Shown piece by piece: positions 12,761-24,830 of a DNA stretch of 64,000 nt. Each line of letters starts with the position of its first letter. Within the stretch, counting starts at the first letter, position 1. The stretch is from positions 868,001 to 932,000 of the forward strand of contig JACATO010000052.1 of assembly GCA_018389105.1 (NCBI GenBank), read 5' to 3'. A model generated the notes under the pieces. It made no database searches, was not told the DNA's origin, and worked only from the letters and a program-made list of their open reading frames with translations. Position numbers and translations under genes: made by a program. This DNA is from Nautilus pompilius. Taxonomy: Eukaryota; Mollusca; Cephalopoda; Nautilida; Nautilidae.

Positions 12761-12765
12761 CAGCC

Positions 12766-13230
12766 TCACGGTCCACCATGAATATTGGTTACGAAACTCA
12801 TCGGACCAATCCACTTTCTTACATGTCCCAAATTTCCATCGAGAACATTGGTGCATTGAAGCCTGACTTGCTTTTTTTTGTCTTCTGGACTCTGTCGTCG
12901 CGGACACAACCCAAGTTTCGCCAGGTCACTAGCACTGACGAAAAGATTGTGTCGAATTTCAGAAATAACTGTTCTGAGTTCTCTAGGAATCATTTTACGG
13001 CGACGACCGCTGCGCACTCTATCGGTGAGTGTTGTGAACGCAGCGTTTGGCAACGAGGCGACCGATAACGGAAACGGTGAATGCCAGGTTACCTCTCCAT
13101 GTCTCTGCAGAAAAGCCCACCATTTAAATTCTATTTGTCCACCATCTTTGAGCTTCTTTGTAGCGCCTCAGTACACAATGACACTTCCAGGTGCCCAACA
13201 TCCCGAATTACATATTTAATTTATACCGGT
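12766..13230 (-). pseudogene. Tc1-like transposase relic, copy C (N-terminal part)
   Basis: The minus-strand frame from 13053 reads through RSGRRRKMIPRELRTVISEI and then FVSASDLAKLGL, the shape of the second helix-turn-helix and linker of Tc1-like transposases (family pattern RSGRPRKLTPR...I...). Near 12800-12850 it continues into KWIGPMSFVTNIHGG with no catalytic motifs beyond. The N-terminal helix-turn-helix probably continues upstream in other frames to about 13230. It is truncated before the DDE domain and broken. Confidence 0.6.
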
Positions 13231-13339
13231 TAGCGCGTGTATAAATCGTGACGTCATAGCTTAGTTTCATAAAAGGCAACTGGGTGTGCGCGCGCGCGAT
13301 CAAAATGAAAGTACAAGCGACACAATGAAAGCTTAGATG

Positions 13340-13470
13340 CGAGTTCACTCAACCGTGAACACAGTTTACTGCTGCAACGTTTTACTTTTGGTTAATAAGA
13401 AGGAAAATCCGAGTGTGTTTTAACTTATGTCGGAGTGTGTACATGACGAAGTGCGCGTTCTAGAACTGTT
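13340..13470 (+). repeat. Dispersed repeat, copy 2 (partner at 6.8 kb)
   Basis: Shares ordered blocks with 6810-6925, among them ACTTTTGGTTAATA at about 13384 and AACTTATGT followed by GTGTGTA. Relative to copy 1 it lacks a short internal segment rich in GTAGGTAG. Identity beyond these blocks is moderate. Confidence 0.5.
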
Positions 13471-13471
13471 T

Positions 13472-14300
13472 TCGAATTTCAGCTAGAGTGACACCTGCCG
13501 GCAGTATTGTAGAGACTCGGGAAATTACCCATTCACCATTTAGGGAGACGTTCCGAGAGGAGAGCAACAGTAACACACACAAAAAAAGAAAGGGTTCACA
13601 CACACACACACAAAAAAAACGCTGAACCGTTGAAGGAACGTCGCACGTGGTAGACAATGACTGGGAGCGGGAATAATTGTATATAAATTTAATGATTTGA
13701 AACTCCGGCTTCTGACAAAGGGATAGCTTTTCCTCTTTCATGCTGGGGCCAGTTAAGAAAAATTGATGATCTGCGTCATTAACTGTGATGTATTCATTGC
13801 CACTAATTATATTTAAAAGAAAAGTGGAGAATGAACAACAGAGGGCGCAATTTGCTCTCCGTTCCCCTCTCCCTCTCCTATTGCAAACATTCCGGGCAGA
13901 TTATATAGGGGCTACTCAAATATTGACAGATTAGGGATGGGGGTAACATAACCGCAAATGTGTTGGTACAACGAGGCGTGTTTGGGGGGGGGGGGTAGTG
14001 GGAGAAGCCCGGCGGAACCATTGAATACCACGAGAGGTATGAGGGAGGCTTGTGTTCTTACCTCACTTCTCCCGTCCGCTGATTGGAAGGGCTGCTTCTG
14101 ACGTCATCGCGACGAGGGGAGCACGTTAATAATTTCCAGCTACTAATCTATTGTTTGAAAAGAAAAAAAACAACAACAATAGATACAATAAACACAAACA
14201 AAAAAAAATACTGTCACTACTAAACACAACAGACAACTACTGGTAAGAAATTACTATTACTACTAACATTATGGCTTGTAGTACGCCACTGCTATTACTA
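13472..14300. other. Non-coding stretch with short CA and G runs
   Basis: No recognised gene. It contains a CACACA run (13596-13610), a G-run near 13983-13995 and poly-A segments near 14160-14210. Confidence 0.45.
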
Positions 14301-14302
14301 CC

Positions 14303-14322
14303 AATAATAATAATAATACTAC

Positions 14323-14372
<50 letters not shown>

Positions 14373-14388
14373 TAATAATAATAATAAG
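14303..14388. repeat. (AAT)n microsatellite
   Basis: About 85 bases of AAT/ATA trinucleotide with two interruptions. The minus-strand poly-isoleucine frame is an artefact. Confidence 0.97.
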
Positions 14389-16575
14389 CAACAACTTTGT
14401 AGATAAAAACAAATAACATAAAGCTTTTTGGAAAATGCAGACACATATCTCACTCTCTACTTGTGTAATGTTTCTTACGTTAGGGATAAAAGCTCCATTC
14501 TAGTGCCATTTTAAAGATAAATTCGTGCTATTCTCATGGTGTCTTTTCGTGTGTTTCAGGTGTGACTATTTTTAAATAGGGAGCCATTCTTCAATTGATG
14601 CGCGCGTGTGTGGTTAATATCATACAACAGCGACACACAGACAGCCCCACATAGCCTTCCTCTTAGCTTCCTGAAAACCTTATCAACGGCCGTAATATGT
14701 CGCTTCTAGCCCCTTATAAGAATTGTGAATATTAACCTTAATCCTTCCCAGAACCAACATCAGACGCCTTACTTAGTTTTTATTAACTGGTGCTGAGAAT
14801 CTGAATTTAAAAAAAACAAAAAACAATAGCATATTGTTGATGGTGGTTTTGCTTTTGGTTCAGGGGAGAAATATCATGATCCGTAGTACTTGACTGCTGC
14901 AGGCATTAGGCTTTCCAGTTGAGCGACGCTTGCCAGGGCCAACCACACACAGCCTGTGTAGAAACAAACACGCGGAAAGCGTGGGCCGCTAGTGTCCTTT
15001 AATGACGGAAAACCCCAAACCGTTCTTGTCTTGTTCGGTTCTGACTGATGGACACCGCCCCTTCTGACCGTTATCTATCGCCCGCTGCCAGGGTGTCGCT
15101 GACCTGGCCGCGCTATTATGGTCAGCTCAGAACGAATGCCACAACGAATTACAATAGCCCGTTCTTCGGTGTAAGCCAACTCAAGGAAAAGTCGAATCTT
15201 CTGTTGATTTGTCAAAAAAAAAATAGCAGGTGTAACGGCTTAGATTTCTCCTCTACGTGAGAGGACCGGAAATGAAGAGCCCACCGAACGCGCTGAACAT
15301 TTCTGCCTGGCTCAGCGTCCACTCAGCGCCCCTGATATTCAGGTGATGAGCCTCACACCTGTAAAACGGTTACGCTTCTTTATCCGACCCGAAGATGGAA
15401 GCCCGGTTTCGATTTGGCGACCTCCTGAAGCGTGGTTTCTTGTCCATCTTCTGTACCAGTTCGTCTGCGAGAGCTTTCTTCGAGCGCTCTGGTTTAGCAG
15501 GTGTCTTTCCAGGTACAAGCGCCCCCCCACACACACCCACTTCTGGCTTCTTCCTGTGAAACGTCCACGAAATCTGAAGTCAGGGTAGAGAGAGAGACCT
15601 CGCAGAGAAAGAAAAGATCCGTCTGATGCAGGAAGGAAATTCTGTCAACTAGAAAGAGACAGTGCTTAGAAATGAATAAAAGAAGCTAACGACACTGTAT
15701 TTTGTTAGAAAACCTAAAAGGAACTGCTATGTAGTGTGTGGCATGGCGGACAGTAAAACAAATCCATTAAAAATAGAACCAAACGAAAATGCATCCTGAT
15801 TAAAACACGCAGTACATATATAAACGTTTGTATTCTTTGAAATATTGGCCAACGCTCCCACAGAGCAACGGGAAACAAAATCTAACAAACCTTCATAAAA
15901 TTATCTTCTTTTAAATGTTACTAGTAAAAGCAAAAGTCCATTGTGGTCGATCGTTAAGCATATTTGTTTTACATACAACTTTTCCGTATTTGGGTTGTCC
16001 GCCATCTTTGAACTGTCAATAAGAACCACCTGCAGAGAGATGAAGTTGTGCCCAGTAGAGGACGCCACGAACACACCCGAGAGAATGCCTCCTTTTTATT
16101 GCAGCGTCTTCGCATAAATCGCTTTAAAAAAAACATTCATGGGACTCCGCGACTGTTACGTACACAAGAATGTACTTCTCAGCTGTTTTTGTGTTTTTTT
16201 AATTTATTTAAAGGTTTTTAAAAAGGAAATTCAGTTATGGGTAGGGAAAAAGTGTTTTTTTTTTTTTTTTTTTAAATAAAGTTCGCGCACCACGCCACTA
16301 ATGTCGCGTCAATCGTCAAACTGGAAGTTCTATCGAACGTCGTTCTAAACGCAGTCCATGATTATCTTTTTCTCGGTCAGTGACTCTATAACATCTTGGA
16401 ATCGAAATGGGAGACCTTCTTTCTATACAGATATACCCGCTTTTGTTCGGGAAAGCGGAAACTTGTTCTGGCAAAAAATGTTAAGATTTTGCAAGTTTCA
16501 AGGGAAGGGAAAGAAAGGGGAGAAAGGGTGTGCGCAAGCGTAGCTGGATTTGTCCATGCGTAACTGTAGCCCTTC
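14389..16575. other. Non-coding stretch, no recognised gene
   Basis: Unique sequence with normal CpG and several homopolymers, including poly-T at about 16254-16273. No family motif was seen on either strand. Confidence 0.4.
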
Positions 16576-16577
16576 GG

Positions 16578-16637
16578 AGGAGAGACGAGAGAGAGAGAGA
16601 GAGAGGAGGGAGAGAGAGGGAGAGAGAGAGAGGAGAG

Positions 16638-16689
<52 letters not shown>

Positions 16690-16692
16690 AGG
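16578..16692. repeat. (GA)n polypurine array
   Basis: About 115 bases of GA on the plus strand with GGA interruptions. It is the same class of repeat as the CT arrays at 4.3, 11.1 and 21.7 kb but in the opposite orientation. Confidence 0.96.
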
Positions 16693-17550
16693 CCATATCA
16701 GATTGGTGCCTCTAATTCCCTCATTCTGAATTTCTCCTGTCAGCAACACAATGGCGAGCAAACAGACAAATATAACTATAGCTGCTGTGGTTTTATTGCT
16801 CTCAATAATCCGTAAATAATACTAACATATTTACACTAACACCCCGGGCCAACTAAAGCGTTTCCTTGTCATCCATGACAGGTGTCGCATTACTTTGTGC
16901 ACCTGTCATTGTCGAGCAACCCGCAATAGCGTGTATTGTGGGAAGACAATATGGCGGTCTGACCCCCAACTACCGTCTTTCTTGGCCGGGGATGTACTCT
17001 TCAAATAAAACCAAAGGTGGGGTGAGTGCTGGGCGGGTAGGTAAGTCGGACTGCGGAGGTAGTGCTATAATGCACTCTCGACAGGGTTTCGCTATGTAAC
17101 ATTAGCCCGGTGCTACGCTTCTGGACAGGTGGGCGGCCGTCAGCTGATGACACCTGGGATACTCGGATACCATTTCTAGGCGCCGCTCCGACTAATTGGC
17201 GACTGAGCAGCACAAACTACTTACGGATGCTCACAAAAGAAATATAAAGAATAAAACCTATATTACACAAAGCAGTTATCGATTTAAGATAATAAAAAAA
17301 CAATGTTCACATCGACGAATAACCGAATGAAAACAATATGAATTATATACCATACTTATGTCCAGATCAGACTCTTGAATGTAATGTTCCTTTTGAACTA
17401 CATTTTTCACTTTGTAGTTTAAAAACAAACAAAACAATTCCTTAAAATAAAATGACGGAAATAAAGAGTAAGCTTATGCATTAGGGAACAAATCACCAGC
17501 GCACGCTATCACCATATCGAAAACAAAGGTCCGGCGATGTTTATCCGTTT
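16693..17550. other. Non-coding stretch, no recognised gene
   Basis: CpG-containing unique sequence. Frames at 16866-17213 are short and lack motifs. Confidence 0.4.
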
Positions 17551-17555
17551 GTATC

Positions 17556-18130
17556 CGAGGCCAGAGTCAACGAAAGATTGACAAGGATCTCGATGGATCT
17601 ATGGCCATTAATATCGTCGAGACGTACACTAAGGCGAATGTCACAGCTGCTGGTAAGTGACCTGGAAGACCTTCAATAGTGATACCATGACAAGAACATG
17701 GCCCTTGCTTACTGTCTGCACTAACTGTTAGGATTCCCTATATAACATCTCCACGCGCAGAAAAATCGTGCCAAAGAACAGACCGAAGTCGTCTCCATAA
17801 ATAAGGAGGGGTGTGCAGAAAGTATAAACCTTCTTCTGTTCATAAGAAATAAAGCGTTTCCAAAGGTCCGGTCAAAGGACATGTCGAGCAAGAACAATAA
17901 CTATTGGCGGCGCGTACTCTTCTCCAACAGTCCAGATTTCAGCCATTCGGGTTTGGAGATTGTACATGGATTTAGCGAAGATCTAAGGACGACACTGAAC
18001 CCGCCGTAAAACATAGAGGCGGGAGTGTCGTGGTATATGTTGCAATCTGATAACATTATGAAAAAGCAAAAGTGGTGATGTCGAAGGACATGCCCATTCT
18101 GCCTGCATTGCCACTCAAAAAACATATCTA
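17556..18130 (+). pseudogene. Tc1-like transposase relic, copy B
   Basis: Paralogue of the relic at 7.0-7.6 kb. The block GATCTATGGCCAT at about 17596 and its flanks match copy A. Around 18005-18040 one frame reads KHRGGSVVVY, the Tc1 motif KHGGGSVMVWG in degraded form, preceded by an LRTTLNPP segment in the position of the family's post-DES loop. Multiple stops and shifts make it non-functional. The two copies imply at least two insertions of one family in this 25-kb region. Confidence 0.7.
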
Positions 18131-20670
18131 TCTTGTACAGGAAAAGAATTCTGAGATTCTTTGCTCAGGTTCTTCGGTAGAAAGGTGCTGCATGCCATAC
18201 TTCTCCTGTGACCACAGTTTAGAAGAATTAAGACATCCAACGAGCATCAGAGAGAGCTTCAAGGTTGTCAGCATAGAGCAATTAGTCCGCATCACGCCAG
18301 TAAAGAAATTCTCGCATAGATATCGCCAAATTATTGGCGAGGCTTTAAAAGTTTTCGAGCGTTGTGTATGTGCGCGCGCATGTGTTCTGTTTTTGTAGAA
18401 AATAAACTTTTACTTCTCTAACTTGGACTCGATTCCATCCTATATAATAATAAAGATGAAAATGTTGTCTCGAAGTTGTGTATTAATTAAATCTAGTTGC
18501 TAGTGCAATGTCAAGTTATGACAAGCTCATTAAAAAGTCAGATGCAGTCTAAAAGAAAGAAAAAAGGAAAACTTTGGGAAGAAACAGTCTAACAGAAATA
18601 TATACCCACACTTCTGCATCAGTCAACCCAGTATTGTGGCATAAGGTCCTCTTAACGGTAGATGAATGTAGTGAGTTTAGAGTATCGCAGATTGGTTAGA
18701 GTGAATCAAGTTTGGCGATTCCAAAGATTTTGGTGCTGCCCAGAAACTTTCCGCCGTCTTTATTTTTGATTGCGAATTTCCCTGTTGTTTTTTTGAGTCT
18801 TGTTTTTTGTTTTTTTTCTGTCATTCGCGATGGTAGCGCTTTAGTAGCGAGCTTAAACAATGAGATTTTCCATGAGTCCTCTCAGCACTGTTTCGGTTGC
18901 ATTTCCATTCCTGTCTCTTTCTTTAAAAAAAAATAAATAATAATAATTATTCCTATTTACCCGTATACTTTTCGATAATCTAGAATGAAAAGCCAGCAGC
19001 TGTTGACTTAATCTTTCGTCCAAAAGTCGTGACCACACCCCCCCCAACTCGTGTCTGCAAAAACAAAAACAAAACACAAGCTGGCGATGGAGTTTTCGAT
19101 TTAATGGAAATACTCCTACAGAAGAGTTGAATGCTTTTCAGTTTAGAACCAAACGTTGTGGTGGTAGACAGAATAACGGTTTACCAAAAAAGAATTCACG
19201 AATGCGGTCATTCGGCAAAATTATGCGACGCATCAGAGCATCACCGATCGGCCACAAGATTAAAGGGACATAGACCCATAATTCCTAGCTTCCGGCGATT
19301 TGCCACTCCAGGTGGCTGCGATCTAGATCCGTCACAAGCTGCTGGAGTCGTGCCTATTGCCATTGTGGTATGAACCCCCCCACCCACCTCTGTATTTCTA
19401 GTGATTAAATTTATTTTTTTTTTAGAAATAAGTAAACAAACGAAAGTAGAAGGCTAAAAGACGTTGGTCCGTCCGTCTGATGTCAGGATACCTGGGAGCA
19501 ACAGGTTCCCGACTGAACGAAATTGTTGAACAGCGATAATTGTTATTAACGACAAACGTCGACCAACTTCATAATAGGGTAAGTTATCAAACTCTCTCCT
19601 AGAACTAACGTAGCCCCCTTTCGCATTCCTCGACACTCTGGGAATCATTAGAATTTCACCAAGTGAAGCGAGTAAATGCGGGTCAAATGAACGGAAAGCC
19701 CGGATGTGCGACCCCTAGGACCAACGAGAAAGAGCGAGACTACTTACACGTGATGCAATGAAATTAATTAGAATTAACTAAATCATGGTTTTCTTTTTTT
19801 TTTAAAAAAATAATAATAATTAAAAAAAAAAGAAACTAAATCGTTTTAACAGTAGCAGGGTTGGGAGACATTCTCAGCCTGGTTCGTGTTTGGGTTCCAA
19901 CTAAATCTTTTTCTAAAATATATACGGGAAAAGGCAACCTGGTGTTTGTTTGTTTGTTCTTCATCCACCGGACTTACAATCGTTTACTTTCCCTTTCTTC
20001 AGCTCCCTTGATGCACGGATCATTTCTATTTAATTTAGTCACGCGATCAGACAGTAACTTAGATTCAAAAAGGACTAATCGACAACAGAGAAGCACAAAT
20101 AAAAATTAACCGAAAAAAAAAAGGGGGTGTCAGAGGGATAGTTGGGGCTGTGAGCCCCCGCCTCGACGTGGAGAAAATTATTGCATTACCCTAAAAGGGA
20201 TTTTTTTGGTGTAATTGTAGATGTGTCATGAATAATGCAACATGTAAGTGGTTTTGTTTCTGATTTATGCATTTCTTTTGTTTAGGCCATGATGGGACGA
20301 GCACGTTTAATGGAGTGTACCGCTTTACTACCCTACGCTCCACAAGAAAGGGGACGCTTCATTAAAGAGAATATTTAGTTCAGCAGTGGCTCTAGGGATA
20401 TCAGAACGAGGCTTCATCGGCTTTAATATGTTAAATTTATTGTTACACAGTAACGCACACAATGAACACAAGACTCTATTTACGAACATAAAAGTAAAAC
20501 AATAATTTTGGCCACCATCATCGGTTATCAATGGGTTGGTCGAGCTACCGCTCGTATGCTCTAAGTGTCGTGGTACCACGTCGTCACAACCGCTACCAGG
20601 AAGTCCGATCTCCGGCTGTGAGTACAAGATCTCTCTCCTCGCGAGTCTTCCTCGAAGTCAAGTGCTAACT
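18131..20670. other. Non-coding stretch, no recognised gene
   Basis: Unique sequence with A/T homopolymers (18927-18945, 19409-19424, 19796-19835) and a short TGTGTATGTGCGCGCGCATGTG alternating purine/pyrimidine run near 18362-18383. No gene motif was recognised. Confidence 0.4.
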
Positions 20671-20672
20671 CT

Positions 20673-20916
20673 CCGTATACCGCGTCAGTTTCTCACTTCT
20701 CTTATCCCCCCCCCCCTTGGCCCAGCGTAGAGTGATAGCTAGTATTCGTGTTGAACTAGCTGCTGTGTGTTGGGTTAAACATGGTCGTAATGCGAAACAC
20801 GAGGAGTTGGAGAGATACAGATTCCATGTTACAACAGGTTATAATGATGAGGAAGGCACTGCGTATCACAGCCCCTGTGACTCAACCTGTGCTGAGCAAT
20901 ACAGATTTAAAATCAG
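20673..20916 (+). repeat. Dispersed repeat family R1, copy 1
   Basis: Matches 63152-63390 over about 240 bases in the same orientation. Shared ordered blocks include TATACC.CGTCAGTTT/TATACCATGTCAGTTT at the left, TGTTGGGTTAAAC/TGTTTGGGTTGAAC in the middle, and TGTGCTGAG.AATACAGATTT at the right. It runs directly into a (TTA)n microsatellite, a configuration common for the 3' ends of short interspersed elements. No RNA polymerase III promoter boxes are obvious. Confidence 0.75.
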
Positions 20917-20963
<47 letters not shown>

Positions 20964-20971
20964 TATTATTA
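20917..20971. repeat. (TTA)n microsatellite
   Basis: About 55 bases of TTA directly abutting the right end of repeat R1 copy 1, so it may have grown from that element's tail. Confidence 0.96.
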
Positions 20972-21291
20972 AAATAGATTCCTCCAAAAAAGCATGAAAA
21001 ATTTTTTAAAATACGCGCAAAACATTTACCAGCGAGAGATTTATGCTAAATGTATGAGATGTAAGACGTAAGTTTAACACAAAGACGAGGAGTTCCGTTT
21101 GTATAAATAAATACGTAATATTCTGTAAAGAGGAAGGTCGTCATCCACACATGTATACCTGTTATTTGTGAAATCATTTGGATTTTTTAACGAAAAAAAC
21201 TCGAAACAATTTCTCGAAATTCATCTTGAATTTATTCGGTTTGTAATGCAATATCTCACGGTCAGCACAACATAGAAAACAACGGAGGGGG
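20972..21291. other. Non-coding spacer, no recognised gene
   Basis: About 320 bases of AT-rich unique sequence between two microsatellites. Nothing else is seen in it. Confidence 0.4.
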
Positions 21292-21362
21292 GCACTCTCT
21301 CTCTCTCTCTCTCACTCACACTTACTCACTCACTCACACACACACACACCTCTCTCTCTCTT
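21292..21362. repeat. Compound CT/ACTC/CA microsatellite
   Basis: About 70 bases that pass from CT to ACTC to CA and back to CT. Confidence 0.93.
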
Positions 21363-21718
21363 CTTCGTCGCATGATTTGCAAGGAGTTTCCAATTACGCT
21401 CTTGTGTCTCGAGGTTTGTTTTTCTTTTTCATTTTTCCTTTCTTCCTTTTTATTTCCCGTTTGAATAGATTTCTAACACCATCTGTGCATCTTTTGCACA
21501 GCAACACCTTCTACTCTATAAATCCAAACGGCCGTCGTTTCTAGAGGCCTCCGTCTATCCTGGGCACGGGAGGCCTGCAGACAGGGTTAGGAGGAAAACA
21601 TTGTTATCTTGGCGGTCGAAGGTTTTCCTGACCGTTTTCAACTATAATAAACGAAAATCGGTGAATGCTTTTTTAAGGTCTATTTTTTCAGAATGGAGTG
21701 GGGGTAAGCGAGTCGAGA

Positions 21719-22175
21719 TCCTCTCTCTCCCATAGCGAGCGAGGGAGAGACAGATGCTCGAGCTCTCTCTGAGCGATCGAGTCTCTCTCTCTCTCTCTCG
21801 ATCTGCTCGGAAAAGAGAGACATCGCGAGAGCAATCGAGTCGTTCCTTCTCTCCATCTCGCATCTCTCTCGCGCGACAGATCTTTCGCTCTCATCTCTCT
21901 GCTCTCTCTCTCCATCTAGTCGAGCTCCAGAGAGATCTCTCTCTCTCCATCTCTCTTCTCCCCTCTCTCTCCCATCTAGTCTCTCCCTCTTTCTCTCCAT
22001 CTCTCTCTCTCTCTCCATCTCTCTTTTCTCTCCATCTCTCTCACCTCTCTCTCTTTTTCTCTCCATCTCTCTCTCCCTCTCTCCATCTCTCCCTCTCTTT
22101 CTCTCCATCTCTCTCATCTCCTCTCTCTTTCTATCTCTCTTTCTCTCCATCTCTCTCTCCCTCTCTCTCTCTCTC
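21719..22175. repeat. Interrupted (CT)n array with self-complementary left shoulder
   Basis: About 455 bases. The right two thirds are CT with regularly spaced CCATCTCTCT units. The left third (21720-21950) mixes GAGAGA and CTCTCT segments with GAGCTCTC and GATCGAGTC, so the two strands of the repeat occur in both orientations and can fold back on themselves. The 146-169-codon frames on both strands are artefacts of the repeat. Confidence 0.95.
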
Positions 22176-23370
22176 ACAAAAGCACACATTTTAAATTAAT
22201 ACATTTTTAAAAGAATGTTACATTATTTAAGGCTCCTTCCCACACTAATTCCCTGGTCTTCTCATATCTCTTGCGTTGAAGGGGAAAAACCGTAACAGAT
22301 TATTTCGTGTTAGAAAAACAGAGATAAGCGAACAAAAGAACCTGAGCTCAGTCGGGTATAAATGGAGGGGGAGAATAGAACAAAGTTTGCTTATTTTACT
22401 TAGAAGTGTATGCTGCTCATCAGTCTAGAAATCGTCTATGTATACCAGGTTGATTGGCTAATTTGTAAATTGTTATTATTTTAAATATTTGTTAGTCATA
22501 CTTTTTAGTTATTTAAACATTAAAAAAAAACTAGACACCACCTTCAAACAAAAGTTAAATAGTCATTTTAAACAGTGTAAGTATATACATATAGTATTCG
22601 GTCTTCTGCCCCGCCCAGGGAGACAGCTTTTGCACTCTGTTTCAAATCAACATTCCTGCTGTGTCCCCCCCAACAATATTATCTGTATTTTTATCGTCAT
22701 TCTGTCTTGTTCAGTCTTTTCGCTGGTTTTACTGTTGCCCTTCGAAGGAAACGGGTTTTGCATTCGTAATTATAGAAATAAACGCACAATACGGTTGCTG
22801 TAGGTTTGAATCGGTCTGCGCTTCTTTAAAAGAAGAGAAAAAAAAAGAGAGAAGCGATATATAAACGGAGAATAAGCCGGGCGCTAATCCGACATTTTGA
22901 AAGGTTTCAGAGCCGGTTTCTGGTGTTCGCTATACGACAAGGTCGTAAGGGACACGGCAACTTTATTCAAGGTGAGGTATTTATTTGGCTTTCGATGAAC
23001 GATATATTTTTTTTCTTGTCCCCCCCCCAATTTTGGTTTCATTTTGTTTTAAAAGTCTATTTGTTTTCGTCTGACAGCGAGATAAAAGGGCAGATATCAT
23101 TACTACGGAAGGATGGCTTCCAGCTTTGCTGACGCGCAAACTTTTTGACAATATCTAGTTAAAAAAAAAAAACATCATGGCAGAAAAGGGTTTTTCGGGA
23201 GCTGCTGGCTAAATTATACCTTCTAGAGAAAATAGCATCCACTGCTTCACTGCATGGGGGGTGAGCCTCGCTTCCACCGCGAAACTCAGGAAGGGGCACG
23301 ACGCCCCAAGTCCTTTTCCACGGTGACCTAATCCAGACTGGCTGTCCGGGCCGGCGAAATCCTCACTAGA
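22176..23370. other. Non-coding stretch downstream of Olig
   Basis: No gene recognised. It could hold part of the Olig 3' untranslated region if transcription extends this far. TTTATT (an AATAAA signal on the minus strand) occurs near 22981. Confidence 0.35.
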
Positions 23371-23374
23371 GCCC

Positions 23375-23380
23375 TTTATT
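23375..23380 (-). terminator. Candidate poly(A) signal for Olig
   Basis: The plus strand reads TTTATT, so the minus strand carries AATAAA about 535 bases downstream of the Olig stop codon. This is a plausible 3' UTR length, but other AATAAA copies lie further downstream and no transcript evidence exists. Confidence 0.3.
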
Positions 23381-23914
23381 TCTAGACGTGTGAGGAAACC
23401 GGAGTTCGGGGCTCGTTGGTGGAGAAGCCAAATTCTACATTTACATAATTGCTGTTATCTTTCACTTTAACCTAAACCAAGGCAGTTGTGCGGAGACGTC
23501 GTGCAAGGTTTTAGGAGAAGCACCATCGCAACACCTGCCAATCAATGAATCAAACTGGCCAAGTAAGTTATAATCTTGTTGCATAGTGTATTTTCGAAAA
23601 TGCTTATATACAAAAAAGGGAAATATTACTTTGAAAACTTATTTACATTGTAAACAGCGTAGTAAAAATAAATGTTGCTTTTTTTTTTCCGTAACATAAA
23701 TTCTAGATCAAGCGATCGTTCAATGCATCAGACGCGAAAAGTGTGAAAGATGGAGTTGTCTCACTGGTTCGGCCGTCATCCCGTGTTGTGTGAGTTCATC
23801 TTAAGTAAATCCAAAACGGTTCGGTCGGGTTAGGGGGGAGTTCCAGTTCGGTCACCTTTTCTCGGTAATCCCGTATTTACGAAGAAAAACGCGAAACAGT
23901 GTTGGGTTGACAGT

Positions 23915-24592
23915 TCACTTCCTGGGAACGTGATGGGAGAGCAGGTGAGACGGAAGTTTATCGGAAGGAAGGGAGTTGTAAGGGGTTCTAAGAGGGTCCA
24001 AGATACACTGGCTGCAGGCGCAGGGAGTCGGCCACCGACCGAACAGCACGTGCCTGGTGTCCGGCGGCGGAGGGGGAGTGGATTCCGGCGACATCTCTTT
24101 GGTCAGCAGGGTGGCGGGAATCGACTGGTGGAGAGCGGCGGAATGCCGCGGGGGCTGGGGGCGCGTCGCGTGCGTCTGGTAGATGTCGCTCACCAGCTTC
24201 TTCATCTCCTCCAGCGAGTTGCTCAGCATCAGGATATAGTTCTTGGCCAGGAGGAGCGTCGCGATCTTCGACAGCTTCCGCACTGACGGCCCGTGAGCGT
24301 AGGGCATGACTTCCCGGAGTCCGTCCAGCGCTGCGTTCAGGTCGTGCATCCTCCGCCGCTCGCGGCTGTTTATCTTCAGCCGCAGCTCCTGCAGCTCCGT
24401 CTCGTCCAGGGACTTGTTGGCCGGGATGCCTTTGCGCCGCATCTTGCCCGCGGAGGAGAAGCCGTCGGACAGGGGCGAGCCGCTCTCGCTTCGGATGTCC
24501 TGGTTGTTGGAATCCGCCTCCGCTGTAGCCACCATAGTTAGTTCCTTCTTCAGGATTTCGGCAGAGTGTCGTCTGAGCGTTTCCGTGTCCAT
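23915..24592 (-). CDS. Olig-family bHLH transcription factor
   Basis: A 225-residue nuclear DNA-binding regulator in one exon, as is usual for Olig genes. The basic helix-loop-helix domain spans about residues 71-137. The basic part and helix 1 read [20 protein letters not shown], followed by the loop [17 protein letters not shown] and helix 2 [20 protein letters not shown]. The [20 protein letters not shown] segment and the KLVSDIY end distinguish Olig from other E-box bHLH families; MPYAHGPS with INSRER points to Olig rather than bHLHe22/23. Glu78 and Arg81/Arg82 of the basic region, which contact the E-box, are present. The flanks are Ser/Pro-rich and disordered, with a poly-Pro run near 173-177. 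A C-terminal TPCACSQC motif (189-196) resembles the cysteine motif of other Olig proteins. Known relatives dimerise, bind E-boxes and act mainly as repressors in neural fate. The start is the first in-frame Met; Met20 is an alternative. The gene faces away from CTU1. Confidence 0.93.
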   Translation of the reverse strand: MDTETLRRHSAEILKKELTMVATAEADSNNQDIRSESGSPLSDGFSSAGKMRRKGIPANKSLDETELQELRLKINSRERRRMHDLNAALDGLREVMPYAHGPSVRKLSKIATLLLAKNYILMLSNSLEEMKKLVSDIYQTHATRPQPPRHSAALHQSIPATLLTKEMSPESTPPPPPDTRHVLFGRWPTPCACSQCILDPLRTPYNSLPSDKLPSHLLSHHVPRK

Positions 24593-24594
24593 AC

Positions 24595-24830
24595 GGATTT
24601 CCCTCCGTCAGTTCCTTCCTTCCTTCCCCCCCCTTTTTTACAAGTCTTTAGAGGACCACCGACACTTTCCCCCCCTGTTTCCGCCACTAGTTGTCGGCCG
24701 GCGCCTCTTCACACCTTTAAAAATTCCGGGATTCATAGGAAATGCGCTCACGTGGCCCCGGAGGAGGAGTCTGCGAGTCGTCTCGCTCTTCTTCCACTTT
24801 GTACGGACCAGCCAATCGCGCTCCGCCATT
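24595..24830 (-). promoter_or_regulatory. Olig proximal upstream / 5' UTR region
   Basis: CpG-rich sequence immediately upstream of the Olig start. It holds a palindromic E-box CACGTG (24749-24754) and a CCAAT box on the plus strand (24812-24816, an inverted CCAAT for Olig). No convincing TATA box lies at a definite distance from the start codon. The transcription start is not determined. Confidence 0.35.

Noticed and set aside
21680-22194. Arg/Glu-rich (minus) and Ser-rich (plus) frames of 146-169 codons
   Set aside because: Both are artefacts of the interrupted CT/GA repeat and lack any non-repetitive domain.
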